Assembly (NCBI GenBank): GCA_016742175.1
Contig: JACVCH010000011.1
Span: forward strand, 48,916 to 112,915
Direction: 5' to 3'
Source: Rhizobiaceae bacterium
GTDB lineage: Bacteria > Pseudomonadota > Alphaproteobacteria > Rhizobiales > Rhizobiaceae
DNA: 64,000 bases
Made by a program: the position numbers and the translations under genes. Numbering within the stretch: the stretch's first letter is position 1; every line of letters starts with the position of its first letter. Shown here one piece after another: positions 1 through 8,725 of the stretch. The notes beneath the pieces are model-generated. The model was not told where the DNA came from and searched no databases. It saw nothing but the letters and a program-made list of their open reading frames with translations.

Positions 1-935
1 TGCCGAACCTGCCCTTCGGTGGCAAGGTCATGTCTTCCACCGAGGCGCTGGCGCTGACAAAGCTGCCGGAGAAGATCGCCGTCATCGGTGCCGGCTATAT
101 CGGGCTCGAACTCGGCACCGCCTTCGCCAAGCTCGGCGCGAAGGTCACCGTCGTCGAGGCACTCGACCGCATCCTGCCGCTCTACGACAAGGAACTCGTG
201 CGCCCGGTCGAAAAACGCCTGGGCGAACTCGGCATGGAGCTTCTGCTTTCGGCCAAGGCCAAGGGCCTGTCCGGCACTGGCGCGCTTCTGGTCGAAACCG
301 CCGACGGCGCGGAGCAGAAGATCGAGGCCGACGCGATCCTCGTTACGGTCGGGCGCAAGCCGGCGACCGAGAACTGGGGCCGCGAGGAACTGGTGCTCGA
401 CATGGACGGCCGCTTCGTGCGCATCGACGACGAGTGCCGCACCTCCATGCGCGGCATCTTCGCCATCGGCGACGTGACCGGCGAGCCGATGCTGGCGCAC
501 CGCGCGATGGCGCAGGGCGAGATGGTCGCGGAGATCGTCGCGGGGCACAAGAGAAGCTGGGACAAGGTTGCCATTGCGGCCGTCTGCTTTACCGCCCCCG
601 AGATCGTCTCGGTCGGCCTGTCGCCGGATCAGGCGAAGGCGGCGGGGCGCGAGATCAAGACGGCGCAGTTCCCCTTCACCGCCAATGGCCGTGCCATGTC
701 GATGGCCGACGAGGCGGGGTTCGTCAGGGTCGTGGCGCGGGCGGACAACCATCTGGTGCTTGGCATCCAGGCGGTCGGGCGGGGCGTTTCGGAACTGTCG
801 GCGGCCTTCGGCCTGGCGCTCGAAATGGGGGCGCGGCTAGAGGACATCGCCGGCACGATCCATACCCATCCGACGCAGGGCGAAGCCTTGCAGGAAGCGG
901 CTTTGCGCACGCTCGGCCACGCCCTGCACATATAG
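1..935 (+). CDS. lpdA: Dihydrolipoamide dehydrogenase (E3), C-terminal part
   Basis: The reading frame is already open at base 3, so the gene starts before the window and about 311 residues are visible. E3 reoxidises the lipoyl arm of 2-oxoacid dehydrogenase complexes using FAD and NAD+. The visible part has the NAD-binding Rossmann motif [10 protein letters not shown], the second FAD contact ([13 protein letters not shown]) and the C-terminal dimerisation domain ending in [10 protein letters not shown], which carries the catalytic His-Glu pair. The active-site disulfide should lie in the missing N-terminus. The LPFGG...SSTEAL stretch at the left edge is typical of the family. Which complex it serves (pyruvate, 2-oxoglutarate or branched-chain) cannot be told without the upstream genes. 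It is convergent with the next gene, 3 bases away. Confidence 0.93.
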   Translation, partial: PNLPFGGKVMSSTEALALTKLPEKIAVIGAGYIGLELGTAFAKLGAKVTVVEALDRILPLYDKELVRPVEKRLGELGMELLLSAKAKGLSGTGALLVETADGAEQKIEADAILVTVGRKPATENWGREELVLDMDGRFVRIDDECRTSMRGIFAIGDVTGEPMLAHRAMAQGEMVAEIVAGHKRSWDKVAIAAVCFTAPEIVSVGLSPDQAKAAGREIKTAQFPFTANGRAMSMADEAGFVRVVARADNHLVLGIQAVGRGVSELSAAFGLALEMGARLEDIAGTIHTHPTQGEALQEAALRTLGHALHI

Positions 936-938
936 GAA

Positions 939-1166
939 TCACGGCTGTAGATTGCCCGCTTCCTGCGCGGCCATCTCAAGCGCCATGCGGCCTTCGGAGA
1001 GCGAGCGGTGGCCGTCGCGGACCTTGAGGCAGATGTCCAGTGCCTCGTCGTGGCGCGGCCCGCGCTGCGGCCAGCCGGTGTCGGAGAGGGCGGTGATCGC
1101 CTCGTCGAGCGAGGCGAGGCTGCGGCCGTCGGTGAGGCGGACGGGGGTGTCGAAATGCTTGGTCAT
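939..1166 (-). CDS. DUF982 family small protein
   Basis: A 75-residue protein. I start it at the ATG at 1166 because AAGGAG lies 9-14 bases upstream; a longer frame to 1199 lacks such a site. The pattern of a short beta-strand (PVRLTDGRSL), then helices with a WPQRGPRH turn, a conserved Cys (CLKVRDGHRS) and a final ALEMAAQEA helix fits DUF982, a family of roughly 80-residue soluble proteins found mostly in rhizobia and relatives, often in many copies per genome. Its function is unknown. It is convergent with lpdA and divergent from the biotin transporter genes. Confidence 0.72.
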   Translation of the reverse strand: MTKHFDTPVRLTDGRSLASLDEAITALSDTGWPQRGPRHDEALDICLKVRDGHRSLSEGRMALEMAAQEAGNLQP

Positions 1167-1315
1167 GGCGAGGGCTCCTTCGCCATCCAGAACTCGCACG
1201 GTGTGGACAGGTTTCCTCCGGACTTATCCACGCGTTGAAGATTTCGCCGCAAAGGCGTAACGAACGAGCTCAAAACCGGCCGAAACGGGCCGGAATTCTT
1301 TCAAACGGGGCCACC

Positions 1316-1870
1316 ATGAACACAAAAGACATCGTCTTCATCGCGCTTTTCGCCGCCCTGACGGCAGCGCTCGGAGTTTTCCCCCCGTTCACGCTGCCGA
1401 TCGTCGGCGTGCCGATCACGGCGCAGTCGATGGGCGCGATGCTGGCCGGTTCAGTCCTCGGCGCCAAGCGCGGTTCGCTCGCGCTCGCGCTCTTCCTCGT
1501 CCTCGTCGCGGCGGGCCTTCCGCTTCTGGCCGGCGGGCGCGGCGGCTTCGCCGTCTTCGCGGGACCGGGCGGCGGCTTCCTTGTCTCATGGATTCTGGTG
1601 GCCTTCGTGGTCGGCCTTCTCTGCGAACGTTTCTGGCGCAATCTCGGCTTCTTCCAGGCGCTCGGCATCAACATTCTTGGCGGCATTCTCGTCCTCTATC
1701 CGATCGGCATCGCCTGGATCAGCCTGACCACCGGGCTCTCCTATTTCGAGGCGGCGGCGGGTTCGCTGGGCTTCATTCCGGGCGATTTGATCAAGGCCGC
1801 GATCGCCGCGACGGTGGCGGTGACGGTGCGCAAATCCTATCCGCTGATCGAGGCGCCCCGCCGCGCATGA
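1316..1870 (+). CDS. bioY: Biotin transporter substrate-binding subunit BioY (ECF S component)
   Basis: BioY is the membrane S subunit that binds biotin in the energy-coupling-factor transporter BioMNY. The 184-residue product has about six hydrophobic helices and the family stretches LPIVGVPITAQSMGAML and GGRGGFAVFAGPGGGFL near the binding pocket. The ATG at 1316 is preferred over an upstream in-frame start at 1235 because BioY proteins start directly with the MNTKDIVFIALFAAL helix. A small hairpin (CCGGCC 1276-1281 pairing with GGCCGG 1288-1293) sits in the 5' leader. The stop codon overlaps the start of bioM (ATGA at 1867), so the two are translationally coupled. Confidence 0.92.
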   Translation: MNTKDIVFIALFAALTAALGVFPPFTLPIVGVPITAQSMGAMLAGSVLGAKRGSLALALFLVLVAAGLPLLAGGRGGFAVFAGPGGGFLVSWILVAFVVGLLCERFWRNLGFFQALGINILGGILVLYPIGIAWISLTTGLSYFEAAAGSLGFIPGDLIKAAIAATVAVTVRKSYPLIEAPRRA

Positions 1871-2541
1871 TCCGCTTTTCCGGCGTCAGCCACCGCTTCG
1901 GCGAGCGCGAGGTCCTGAAGCCGTTCAGCCTCGAACTCGCCGAGCGGCGCATTGCCGTGATCGGCGCCAACGGGTCGGGCAAGAGCACGTTCGTGCGCCT
2001 GATCAACGGCTTGCTGGTGCCGACGTCGGGGAGCGTTTTCGTTGGTGGGCTGGATACGAAAAGCGATGGGAAAGAGGTGCGGGGGAAGGTCGGTTTCGTC
2101 TTCCAGAACCCGGACAACCAGATCGTCTATCCGGTCGTCGAGGAAGACTTAGCCTTCGGCTTGAAGAACCGGAAACTGCCGAAGGACGAGATCGCGCGGC
2201 GGGTCGAAACGGGGCTTGCCCGGTTCGGGCTTTCCCACCTCGCCAAGGAGCAGACGCACCGTCTTTCGGGCGGCGAAAAGCAGATGGTGGCGATTGCCGG
2301 CGTGACAATCCTGGAGCCTGAGATCATCATCTTCGACGAGCCGACGACGCTGCTCGATCTGCGCAACAAGAGGCGCGTCGCGCGGACGATTTCGGAGCTG
2401 GACGAGATGGCGATCGTGGTGACGCACGACCTCGATCTCGTCGCCGATTTCGACCGCGCGCTGGTGTTCGACGAGGGCGGGCTCGTCTTCGACGGCAAGC
2501 CTTTCGATGCGATCCGCCACTATGAAGGCCTGATGGGATGA
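1867..2541 (+). CDS. bioM: Biotin ECF transporter ATPase BioM
   Basis: A 224-residue ABC ATPase that powers biotin uptake with BioN and BioY. Visible motifs are Walker A GANGSGKS (residues 33-40), the Q-loop FQNPDNQ, the signature LSGGEKQ, Walker B IIIFDEP and the switch histidine in VTHDLDL. The FQNPDNQ/VxEDLAFG pattern is characteristic of the EcfA/CbiO branch. The ATG at 1867 overlaps the bioY stop by four bases, and an ATGA at 2538 couples it to bioN. The frame is open upstream inside bioY, but that extension is antisense-free coding of bioY in another frame and was discarded. Confidence 0.94.
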   Translation: MIRFSGVSHRFGEREVLKPFSLELAERRIAVIGANGSGKSTFVRLINGLLVPTSGSVFVGGLDTKSDGKEVRGKVGFVFQNPDNQIVYPVVEEDLAFGLKNRKLPKDEIARRVETGLARFGLSHLAKEQTHRLSGGEKQMVAIAGVTILEPEIIIFDEPTTLLDLRNKRRVARTISELDEMAIVVTHDLDLVADFDRALVFDEGGLVFDGKPFDAIRHYEGLMG

Positions 2542-3143
2542 TCTCCGCCTACCGGCCCGGAACGAGCCCGATCCACCGCCTTGCGGCGGGGCCAAAGATG
2601 GCAGTGCTGGCGATTGCCGGGACGGGCCTGTTCTTCGTGACCGGGCTGGCCGGGACGGCGCTCGCGCTCGCCGTCGTAATTGCGCTGTATTTCGTGGCGG
2701 GGCTGACGCTTCGCGACATCTGGCAGGTGTTGCGGCCGCTCCTGATCTTCATGGTTCTCCTCGTTCTTGCGCATGCCTGGCTGAATGGCTGGGAAGCGGC
2801 GTTCGCGATGGGGATGCGGCTTGCCGCGCTCGTGCTTCTTGCGGGGCTGGTGACGCTGACGACGCCGTCCTCGGCGATCATGGCGGCGATTGAGAGCGGG
2901 CTTCAGCCGCTGGCGAAACTCGGCGTCGATGTCGAGAAGATCAGCCTCGCGCTGTCACTCGCCCTTCGGTTCATTCCGCTGATCGCGTCGGTGGGCGCGG
3001 AGGTGCGCGAGGCGCAACGGGCGCGAGGGCTCGATGGAAGCCTCGTCGCGCTTGCCGTGCCGCTTCTGGTCCGCACGCTGAAGATGGGCGAGGACATCGC
3101 CGACGCGATCGACGCGCGGGGTTTCGGCAGCACACGCAAATGA
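2538..3143 (+). CDS. bioN: Biotin ECF transporter transmembrane subunit BioN (EcfT)
   Basis: A 201-residue EcfT-type membrane protein that couples ATP hydrolysis by BioM to BioY. It has four or five hydrophobic helices and, in the C-terminal cytoplasmic helices, the two Ala-Arg-Gly motifs that contact the ATPase (RARGLDGS and DARGFGS). It completes a bioYMN set. Both ends overlap neighbours by ATGA (2538 and 3140), which makes bioYMN and pabB a single translationally coupled run. Confidence 0.93.
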   Translation: MISAYRPGTSPIHRLAAGPKMAVLAIAGTGLFFVTGLAGTALALAVVIALYFVAGLTLRDIWQVLRPLLIFMVLLVLAHAWLNGWEAAFAMGMRLAALVLLAGLVTLTTPSSAIMAAIESGLQPLAKLGVDVEKISLALSLALRFIPLIASVGAEVREAQRARGLDGSLVALAVPLLVRTLKMGEDIADAIDARGFGSTRK

Positions 3144-4294
3144 GCTCTCGCCGCTTTGCGCTCTTCCGCGACGATTTTTCCGGGCGTGAACTTCTGTTCG
3201 CCGAGCCGGAGCGGCTGATCGTGGCATGGGACGAGAAGGACTTCTTTTCCGCTTTGGGGCAAGCGCAGGCGGCGCGGGAAGCGGGCAGGTGGCTGGCCGG
3301 TTATGTCTCTTATGAAGCCGGCTATCTTCTGGAGCCGAAACTGCGGCCTCTGCTGCCCGCAAACCGCCGCGCGCCGCTCCTTTGCTTCGGCGTCTTCAAC
3401 GGCCCTTTCGAGGGCGATGCGAACCAGATTTTCCGGCCGCATTCCAACTCGGAGCCGGCCATCCTCGACGCGCGGGCGACGTGGTCTGCATCGACTTACG
3501 AAGCGCGGTTTCGCAAGCTTCACGACCATCTGCGCGCTGGCGACTGCTATCAGGGGAATTTGACCTTTCCGGTCCATGCGCGGTGGGAGGGCGATCCGCT
3601 GGCGATCTTCCGGCAGCTTGCCGTGCGCCAGCCGGTGCGCCATTCGGCGCTGGTCGAACTCGACGGGCCGGTCGTCGTCTCGCGCTCGCCGGAACTCTTC
3701 TTCGACGTTTCGCGCGACGGCTGGATCGAAACGCTGCCGATGAAGGGCACCGCACCGCGCGGCGCGACGCCGGAGGACGATGCGCGCCAGCGCGATTTCC
3801 TTGCCGGCGATCCGAAGAACCAGGCGGAAAACCGTATGATCGTCGATTTGCTGCGCAACGACATTTCGCTGATCAGTGAAGTCGGGACGCTCGACGTGCC
3901 GGACCTCTTCAAGGTCGAGACCTATGCGACGGTGCATCAGATGGTGAGCCGGGTGCGCGCGAAGCTGCGGCCGGGGCTCGACATCGCCGACATTTTTGCT
4001 GCGCTCTTCCCCTGTGGATCGATCACCGGTGCGCCGAAGATCCGGGCGATGGAGATATTGCGCGAACTGGAGGATGGGGCGCGCGACGTCTATTGCGGTG
4101 CGGTCGGCTGGATCGCGCCCGGCCACCGGATGCGGTTCAACGTTGCGATCCGTACCCTGTCGCTCTATCCGTCGGGCGAGGCCGTCTACAATGTCGGCGG
4201 CGGTGTCGTCTTCGATTCCACGGCGCAAGGGGAATATGCCGAATGCCTCCTGAAAGCGCGCTTCGCGACGGGCAGCCCGCCGGCTACTCCCTGA
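3140..4294 (+). CDS. pabB: Aminodeoxychorismate synthase component I (PabB)
   Basis: PabB aminates chorismate to 4-amino-4-deoxychorismate, the first step towards p-aminobenzoate and folate, using ammonia from a PabA glutaminase (not in this window). The 384-residue protein has the chorismate-binding motifs MKGTAPRG, an NRMIVDLLRNDIS stretch and SITGAPKIRAMEIL near the C-terminus. The SYEAGYLLE segment near residue 55 is usual for the short alphaproteobacterial form. It overlaps bioN by 4 bases and the downstream pabC-like gene by 52 bases. Anthranilate synthase TrpE is the main alternative for this fold, but length and the pabC neighbour favour PabB. Confidence 0.92.
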   Translation: MSSRRFALFRDDFSGRELLFAEPERLIVAWDEKDFFSALGQAQAAREAGRWLAGYVSYEAGYLLEPKLRPLLPANRRAPLLCFGVFNGPFEGDANQIFRPHSNSEPAILDARATWSASTYEARFRKLHDHLRAGDCYQGNLTFPVHARWEGDPLAIFRQLAVRQPVRHSALVELDGPVVVSRSPELFFDVSRDGWIETLPMKGTAPRGATPEDDARQRDFLAGDPKNQAENRMIVDLLRNDISLISEVGTLDVPDLFKVETYATVHQMVSRVRAKLRPGLDIADIFAALFPCGSITGAPKIRAMEILRELEDGARDVYCGAVGWIAPGHRMRFNVAIRTLSLYPSGEAVYNVGGGVVFDSTAQGEYAECLLKARFATGSPPATP

Positions 4295-4905
4295 TCGAGA
4301 CCATGCGCCGCGAGGCGGACGGCACGATCCCGCGCCGCAGGCGGCATGTGGATCGTATGGCGAATTCGGCCGCCGCGCTGGGCTTCGCTTTCGACCGGCA
4401 GGATGCGGAAAACGTGCTCGACGGGATCGCCAACGACGAGGCGTTGAGAGTGCGGCTGGACCTGTCGGCGAATGGCAGGATTGGGCTGACGACGACGCCA
4501 TTTGTGGCGGTTCCGCGAGGCACGGTCTGGCGCCTCGCTATTGCGCGGACGCGGCTCGATTCCGCCGATCCGCTGCGCCGGCACAAGACTGACAGCCGCG
4601 CGGTCTATGCGCAGGCGCGGAGCGAATTTTCGGCAGAGGCCATAAACGAGGTGCTGCTGCTGAATGGCGAAGGCGAGCTTGCCGAGGGTACGATCACCAA
4701 TCTCTTCCTCGACTTTGGCGACGGCGTTCTGGCGACGCCGCCGGTGGCGGCGGGCGCGCTGCCGGGCGTGCTGCGGGCGGAGCTTCTGGACCAAGGCAAG
4801 GCGGTTGAAGCGCGGCTCGTGCCAAGCGACATTGCGCGGGCGCGGGCGGTCTTCGTCGGCAATTCGCTGCGCGGGCTGATCGCGGCGCGACTGGAGAATG
4901 ACTGA
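4243..4905 (+). CDS. pabC: Aminodeoxychorismate lyase-like PLP class IV enzyme
   Basis: A 220-residue fold-type IV pyridoxal-phosphate protein, expected to release pyruvate from aminodeoxychorismate to give p-aminobenzoate. The likely PLP lysine lies in RRHKTDSRAVY and the family signature appears as NEVLLLNGEGELAEGTITNLF-like sequence around residue 145. I chose the ATG at 4243, inside the end of pabB, because AAGGGG lies about 10 bases upstream and the protein then begins close to the family's SLIETMR strand. It is somewhat short for the family (usually 260 or more). A D-amino-acid or branched-chain aminotransferase-like activity is possible in principle. Confidence 0.82.
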   Translation: MPPESALRDGQPAGYSLIETMRREADGTIPRRRRHVDRMANSAAALGFAFDRQDAENVLDGIANDEALRVRLDLSANGRIGLTTTPFVAVPRGTVWRLAIARTRLDSADPLRRHKTDSRAVYAQARSEFSAEAINEVLLLNGEGELAEGTITNLFLDFGDGVLATPPVAAGALPGVLRAELLDQGKAVEARLVPSDIARARAVFVGNSLRGLIAARLEND

Positions 4906-5811
4906 ATGCGATACACGCCCTTCGACGGGTCGTCCAAGCCCTTCACCATCGGCCTGAAGCCGATGGACCTCGCCACATGGCTGGAGGTCGACGAGGCGCT
5001 CGAGCCGTATCTGGCGGAGAAGGATCGGCTCTACGGCGAACTGCCGGAGAAGGTGTTCGTGGAGCGCGAAGACACGCGCGACGCGCAGCAGGAAGTGCTC
5101 GACCTGATCGTCGGAAACCTTGCCGAACGGCATGGCGCGACGCATGTCATTAACGGCGGAACGGTTCGGATTGGTGGCCGTGCTGTTGCGCTCGCCGACG
5201 GCACGCCACCGCTCAAAATCGCCTCGCATCTGGTGCAGGAAGACCTCGTCCTGATGCGCAAGGATGTCGATGGCTGGCGGCTGGTCGCCGCGTCGCTGTG
5301 CTTTCCCTCGTCCTGGTCGCTGACGGAAAAATACGACCGAGCGCTGGAGGATATTCACCAGCCGGTGCCGCAATTCGGGCGCGGGACGCGGATGGCCGAA
5401 CTCATTGCGCGCATGTTCGACAAGCTGCAGCCGGGCAATCCGGTGGAGCGGATGAACTGGTCGATGCAGGGCAATCCCGACCTCTACCACCCGCTTTCGC
5501 ATGCGAGCCGGATCGACCGCGCGGGCGAAGGAATTCGCGAACTTTCCGCGCAGGAGGTGGCGGCGCGCGCGTTCATCCGCGTCGAGCGGCAGACGCTGCG
5601 CAAGCTGCCGCGGACGGGCGATATCCTCTTCACCATCCGCATCTATCTGAACCCGCTGGCGCGGATCGCGGCGCATGAGGATCATGTCCGGGTCGCCGAC
5701 GGCTTTGCCGAACAGCTTGGCGCGATGGACCGCGACCAGCTTGCCTACAAGGGCCTGTTGCAGGATCGCGACCGGCTGGTTGCAGCGCTTCACGCCATTT
5801 CACGCAACTGA
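4906..5811 (+). CDS. DUF3445 family protein, haem-dependent oxidative N-demethylase-like
   Basis: A 301-residue soluble protein whose ATG follows the pabC stop with no gap. Characteristic DUF3445 stretches are LKIASHLVQEDLVLM, a CFPSSWSLTEK core, an IHQPVP segment and WSMQGNPDLYHP. Characterised members include the haem-binding alpha subunit of dimethylamine-type oxidative N-demethylases, which release formaldehyde. No partner subunits are visible here, so the substrate is unknown. Its position at the end of a biotin-uptake and p-aminobenzoate operon is unusual. Family assignment is confident; the enzymatic role is inferred. Confidence 0.8.
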   Translation: MRYTPFDGSSKPFTIGLKPMDLATWLEVDEALEPYLAEKDRLYGELPEKVFVEREDTRDAQQEVLDLIVGNLAERHGATHVINGGTVRIGGRAVALADGTPPLKIASHLVQEDLVLMRKDVDGWRLVAASLCFPSSWSLTEKYDRALEDIHQPVPQFGRGTRMAELIARMFDKLQPGNPVERMNWSMQGNPDLYHPLSHASRIDRAGEGIRELSAQEVAARAFIRVERQTLRKLPRTGDILFTIRIYLNPLARIAAHEDHVRVADGFAEQLGAMDRDQLAYKGLLQDRDRLVAALHAISRN

Positions 5812-5899
5812 CACGGCGCTGCCGCATTGATGGCTATCGGCATCGCGCGATCTGTGGTTTAGCAAGTCATCATCCAACAACAGAAGGAGACGTCCGGAA

Positions 5900-7345
5900 A
5901 TGGCAGAACGCAACTGGCCCGTCCATGGTGAAATCTCAGGCCCGATCGTGCTGGTCGGGTTCGGCTCTATCGGACGCGGCGTGCTGCCGCTCATCGAACG
6001 TCACTTCAAATACGACAAGTCGCGGTTCGTGGTCATCGACCCGCGCGACGAGGACAAGGCGCTGCTCGACGAGCGCGGCATTCCCTTCATCCAGGAGCAT
6101 GTGACGCGCGAGAACTATCGCGACCTGCTGACGCCCTATCTGACCAAGGGCGAGGGGCAGGGCTTCTGCATCAACCTGTCGGTCGACACCGGCTCGCTCG
6201 ACATGATGAAGATGTGCCGGGAACTCAGCGTCCTCTACATCGACACCGTTGTGGAGCCCTGGCTCGGCTTCTATTTCGACATGAGCGCATCGAACGCCGA
6301 GCGCACGAACTATGCGCTGCGCGAGAGCGTGCGGCGCGAGAAGGCGGCCAATCCGGGCGGAACGACGGCGGTTTCCTGCTGCGGGGCCAATCCGGGCATG
6401 GTGTCGTGGTTCGTCAAGAAGGCGCTGGTCGACCTCGCTTCGGAAATGAAGCTCGACTTCATCGAGCCGTCGGTCGAGGACCGCGAGGGCTGGGCGAAGC
6501 TGATGCAGCGCGTCGGCGTCAAGGGCATCCACATCGCCGAGCGCGACACGCAGCGCACCAAGAAGCCGAAGCCGATGAACGTGTTCTGGAACACGTGGTC
6601 GGTCGAAGGCTTCATCTCGGAAGGGCTGCAGCCGGCCGAACTCGGCTGGGGAACGCACGAGACCTGGAAGCCGGCCAATCTCAAGGAACACGACCATGGC
6701 TGCAAGGCCGGCGTCTTCCTCGAACAGCCCGGCGCGAACACGCGCGTGCGTTCGTGGTGCCCGACGCCGGGCGCGCAATACGGCTTCCTCGTCACCCATA
6801 ACGAGGCCATCTCGATCGCCGATTTCTTCACCGTGAAGGGCGCGGACGGGGCGGCGGAGTTCCGGCCGACCTGCCACTACGCCTATCATCCGTGCAACGA
6901 CGCTGTGCTTTCGATGCACGAGATGTTCGGCGCGGCGGGCAAGGCGCAGACGGTTCAGCACGTGCTCGACGAGGACGAACTGACGGACGGCATCGACGAA
7001 CTCGGCGTGCTTCTCTACGGCCACGACAAGAACGCCTACTGGTACGGCTCGCAGCTTTCGCTCGACGAGACGCGGGAACTTGCGCCCTACCAGAACGCGA
7101 CCGGGCTGCAGGTGACGTCCGCGGTGCTCGCCGGCATGGTCTGGGCGCTCGAAAACCCCCAAGCCGGCATCGTCGAGACCGACGAGATCGACTATCGCAG
7201 GTGCCTGGAAATCCAGATGCCCTATCTCGGCCCGGTGAAGGGCTACTACACCGACTGGACGCCGCTCGACGGGCGGCCGGGGCTGTTCCCCGAGGACATC
7301 GACAAGAACGATCCCTGGCAGTTTCGCAACATTTTGGTCCACTGA
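5900..7345 (+). CDS. hss: Homospermidine synthase
   Basis: Hss makes sym-homospermidine from putrescine (two putrescines, or spermidine plus putrescine) in an NAD+-dependent reaction; homospermidine is a main polyamine of many rhizobia. The 481-residue length matches the bacterial enzyme. It opens with an NAD-binding Rossmann fold (IVLVGFGSIGRGVLPL) and contains the family's CCGANPGMVSWFVKKAL segment and a C-terminal HPCNDAVLSMHE region. AAGGAG lies 11-16 bases before the ATG. It appears monocistronic, with an 88-base leader and a hairpin downstream. The ornithine decarboxylase at 44.2 kb can supply its putrescine. Confidence 0.95.
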   Translation: MAERNWPVHGEISGPIVLVGFGSIGRGVLPLIERHFKYDKSRFVVIDPRDEDKALLDERGIPFIQEHVTRENYRDLLTPYLTKGEGQGFCINLSVDTGSLDMMKMCRELSVLYIDTVVEPWLGFYFDMSASNAERTNYALRESVRREKAANPGGTTAVSCCGANPGMVSWFVKKALVDLASEMKLDFIEPSVEDREGWAKLMQRVGVKGIHIAERDTQRTKKPKPMNVFWNTWSVEGFISEGLQPAELGWGTHETWKPANLKEHDHGCKAGVFLEQPGANTRVRSWCPTPGAQYGFLVTHNEAISIADFFTVKGADGAAEFRPTCHYAYHPCNDAVLSMHEMFGAAGKAQTVQHVLDEDELTDGIDELGVLLYGHDKNAYWYGSQLSLDETRELAPYQNATGLQVTSAVLAGMVWALENPQAGIVETDEIDYRRCLEIQMPYLGPVKGYYTDWTPLDGRPGLFPEDIDKNDPWQFRNILVH

Positions 7346-7364
7346 GCATTAAAGGGCGGGGGCG

Positions 7365-7394
7365 GCACGGCGCGGAGCCGTGCGACGCCTTGCT
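7365..7394 (+). terminator. Possible terminator after hss
   Basis: A perfect 7-bp stem, GCACGGC (7365-7371) and GCCGTGC (7377-7383), with a GCGGA loop, lies 20 bases after the hss stop and is followed by GACGCCTTGCTTTT. The T-run is weak and offset, so efficiency is uncertain. Confidence 0.4.
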
Positions 7395-7446
7395 TTTGCC
7401 GCCGAAAGCGGTGACTTTAGGCTCGGGGACGAGGAGAATTTCCAAC

Positions 7447-7857
7447 ATGACCAAGACACGAATTTGGGGTGCGGCCGGAACCGCGGCTCTAATGCTGGCG
7501 CTGGCCGGCTGCCAGGGCATGGGCCCGGGGCCCGGCCAGATGGCCTCGCGCCCGATGATCCAGGCGCCGCAGATGGCCGCTTCGCAGGTCGACGGCGAAT
7601 GGGCGAGCACGGACGGCGTCGCCATCTCGCGCTTCTCCAACGGCCAGTTCGAAACGGTGGCGACCGACACCGGCAACCGGCTCGCCGAAGGCACCTATGT
7701 CGACCGCGGCCAGGGTTCGGTCGAGATCACGCTGACCTCGCTGATCCGCCAGACGACGTCGCGCGTCAACTGCCAGATGGCAGGCGCCGGCCAGCTCAAC
7801 TGCACCGGCGAGGCCGGCAACCAGTTCTCGCTGATCCGCAGCCAGGGCATCTCGTAA
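7447..7857 (+). CDS. omp10: Outer membrane lipoprotein Omp10
   Basis: A 136-residue lipoprotein related to Brucella Omp10, a surface-exposed outer membrane antigen. The N-terminus has Lys/Arg, a hydrophobic core and a lipobox LALAGC with the lipidated Cys at about residue 22. The mature part carries the Omp10 pattern: GEWASTDGVAISRF, FETVATDT..LAEGTY, VEITLTSLIRQTTSRVNC, QLNCTGEAGNQFSL; the two conserved cysteines probably form a disulfide. The ATG at 7447 has GAGGAG about 11 bases upstream; the frame is open further upstream but inside hss. Its physiological function is not established for the family. Confidence 0.88.
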   Translation: MTKTRIWGAAGTAALMLALAGCQGMGPGPGQMASRPMIQAPQMAASQVDGEWASTDGVAISRFSNGQFETVATDTGNRLAEGTYVDRGQGSVEITLTSLIRQTTSRVNCQMAGAGQLNCTGEAGNQFSLIRSQGIS

Positions 7858-7903
7858 CGGACGGGCCGGCTCATCGAAACGGGGCGGCCGCAGGGGCGAC
7901 TTC

Positions 7904-8584
7904 ATGCTGGCCCTGATCGCGGTCGCCTTCTTCCTGACCATCGTCGCCCTGCCGCATCTCCTGGTGCGGCGAACCATCGCGCGGCACGGCAAGGATCGGC
8001 CCGACCTGCCGGGGACGGGCGGCGAACTCGCGCGCCATCTCCTCGACCATTTCGACCTCGGCCATGTCGCCGTCGAGCGGACGGAGCGGGGCGATCACTA
8101 CGATCCGTCGTCGCGCGTGGTTCGGCTCGGTGACGACCATCATGACGGGCGGTCGATTTCGGCCGTGGCGATCGCGGCGCACGAGGTGGCCCACGCGATC
8201 CAGCATCATCGCGGCGAGCGCATGTTCGCGCTGCGCGGCAGGCTCGCGCTGGTGGCGCATGTCTCGGACAAGATCGCCGGCGTGTTCTTCTTCGCGGCGC
8301 CGGTGCTCGGGCTGATCGCGCGCACGCCGGTCGTCTTCATCGGGCTCCTGGTCTTCGCGGTGGTGCTTCTCGCCGTGCGCGTCGTCGTCGACCTCGTCAC
8401 GCTGCCGGTGGAGACCGACGCCAGCTTCGGCAAGGCGCTGCCGATCCTGAAGACGGGCGGCTATGTCGACGAGCATGACCTGCCGGCGGCGCGCTCCGTG
8501 CTGCGGGCGGCGGCGTTCACCTATGTCGCGGGCGCGCTGATGTCGCTCGTCAACCTCGCGCGCTGGGTGCGCATCCTGCGATAG
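7904..8584 (+). CDS. Membrane-bound neutral zinc metallopeptidase (YugP-like)
   Basis: A 226-residue inner-membrane protein of the YugP/Zn_peptidase_2 type. An N-terminal membrane helix (residues 1-18) precedes the zinc motif HEVAHAIQHH (about residue 95), where the two His and the Glu are the expected metal ligands and catalytic base. Two further hydrophobic segments follow (about 120-170), and the third ligand probably lies in PVETDASF (about 177). The substrate is unknown. It starts 46 bases after omp10 and may be co-transcribed. A short helix-rich C-terminus ends in RWVRILR. Confidence 0.82.
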   Translation: MLALIAVAFFLTIVALPHLLVRRTIARHGKDRPDLPGTGGELARHLLDHFDLGHVAVERTERGDHYDPSSRVVRLGDDHHDGRSISAVAIAAHEVAHAIQHHRGERMFALRGRLALVAHVSDKIAGVFFFAAPVLGLIARTPVVFIGLLVFAVVLLAVRVVVDLVTLPVETDASFGKALPILKTGGYVDEHDLPAARSVLRAAAFTYVAGALMSLVNLARWVRILR

Positions 8585-8637
8585 GCGGGTTCCGCTTCGG
8601 CAGGGCGCAAAAGCGCTTGCGCGGGCGCGGCGCAGGT

Positions 8638-8651
8638 GTGAACATGTTCAC
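8638..8651. promoter_or_regulatory. Perfect 14-bp palindrome upstream of the nucleotidase
   Basis: GTGAACATGTTCAC is fully self-complementary and lies 75 bases before the nucleotidase ATG, in the only 141-base gap between it and the protease gene. This is a plausible operator for a dimeric regulator; no regulator gene is adjacent, so the cognate factor is unknown. Confidence 0.4.
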
Positions 8652-8725
8652 CAACGGCACCGCAACACGAATGTCATGGTCGTGTGGCAGGTGTCGATGG
8701 GTTCACTCCGGGAGCGTCAAACAAG

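Noticed and set aside
4186..5793. 535-codon antisense open frame opposite pabC and DUF3445
   Set aside because: It is Arg/His-rich with no family pattern, and the opposite strand codes for recognisable proteins. GC-rich third positions create such frames.
5936..7342. 468-codon antisense open frame opposite homospermidine synthase
   Set aside because: Same cause: it mirrors hss codon structure and lacks a ribosome binding site.
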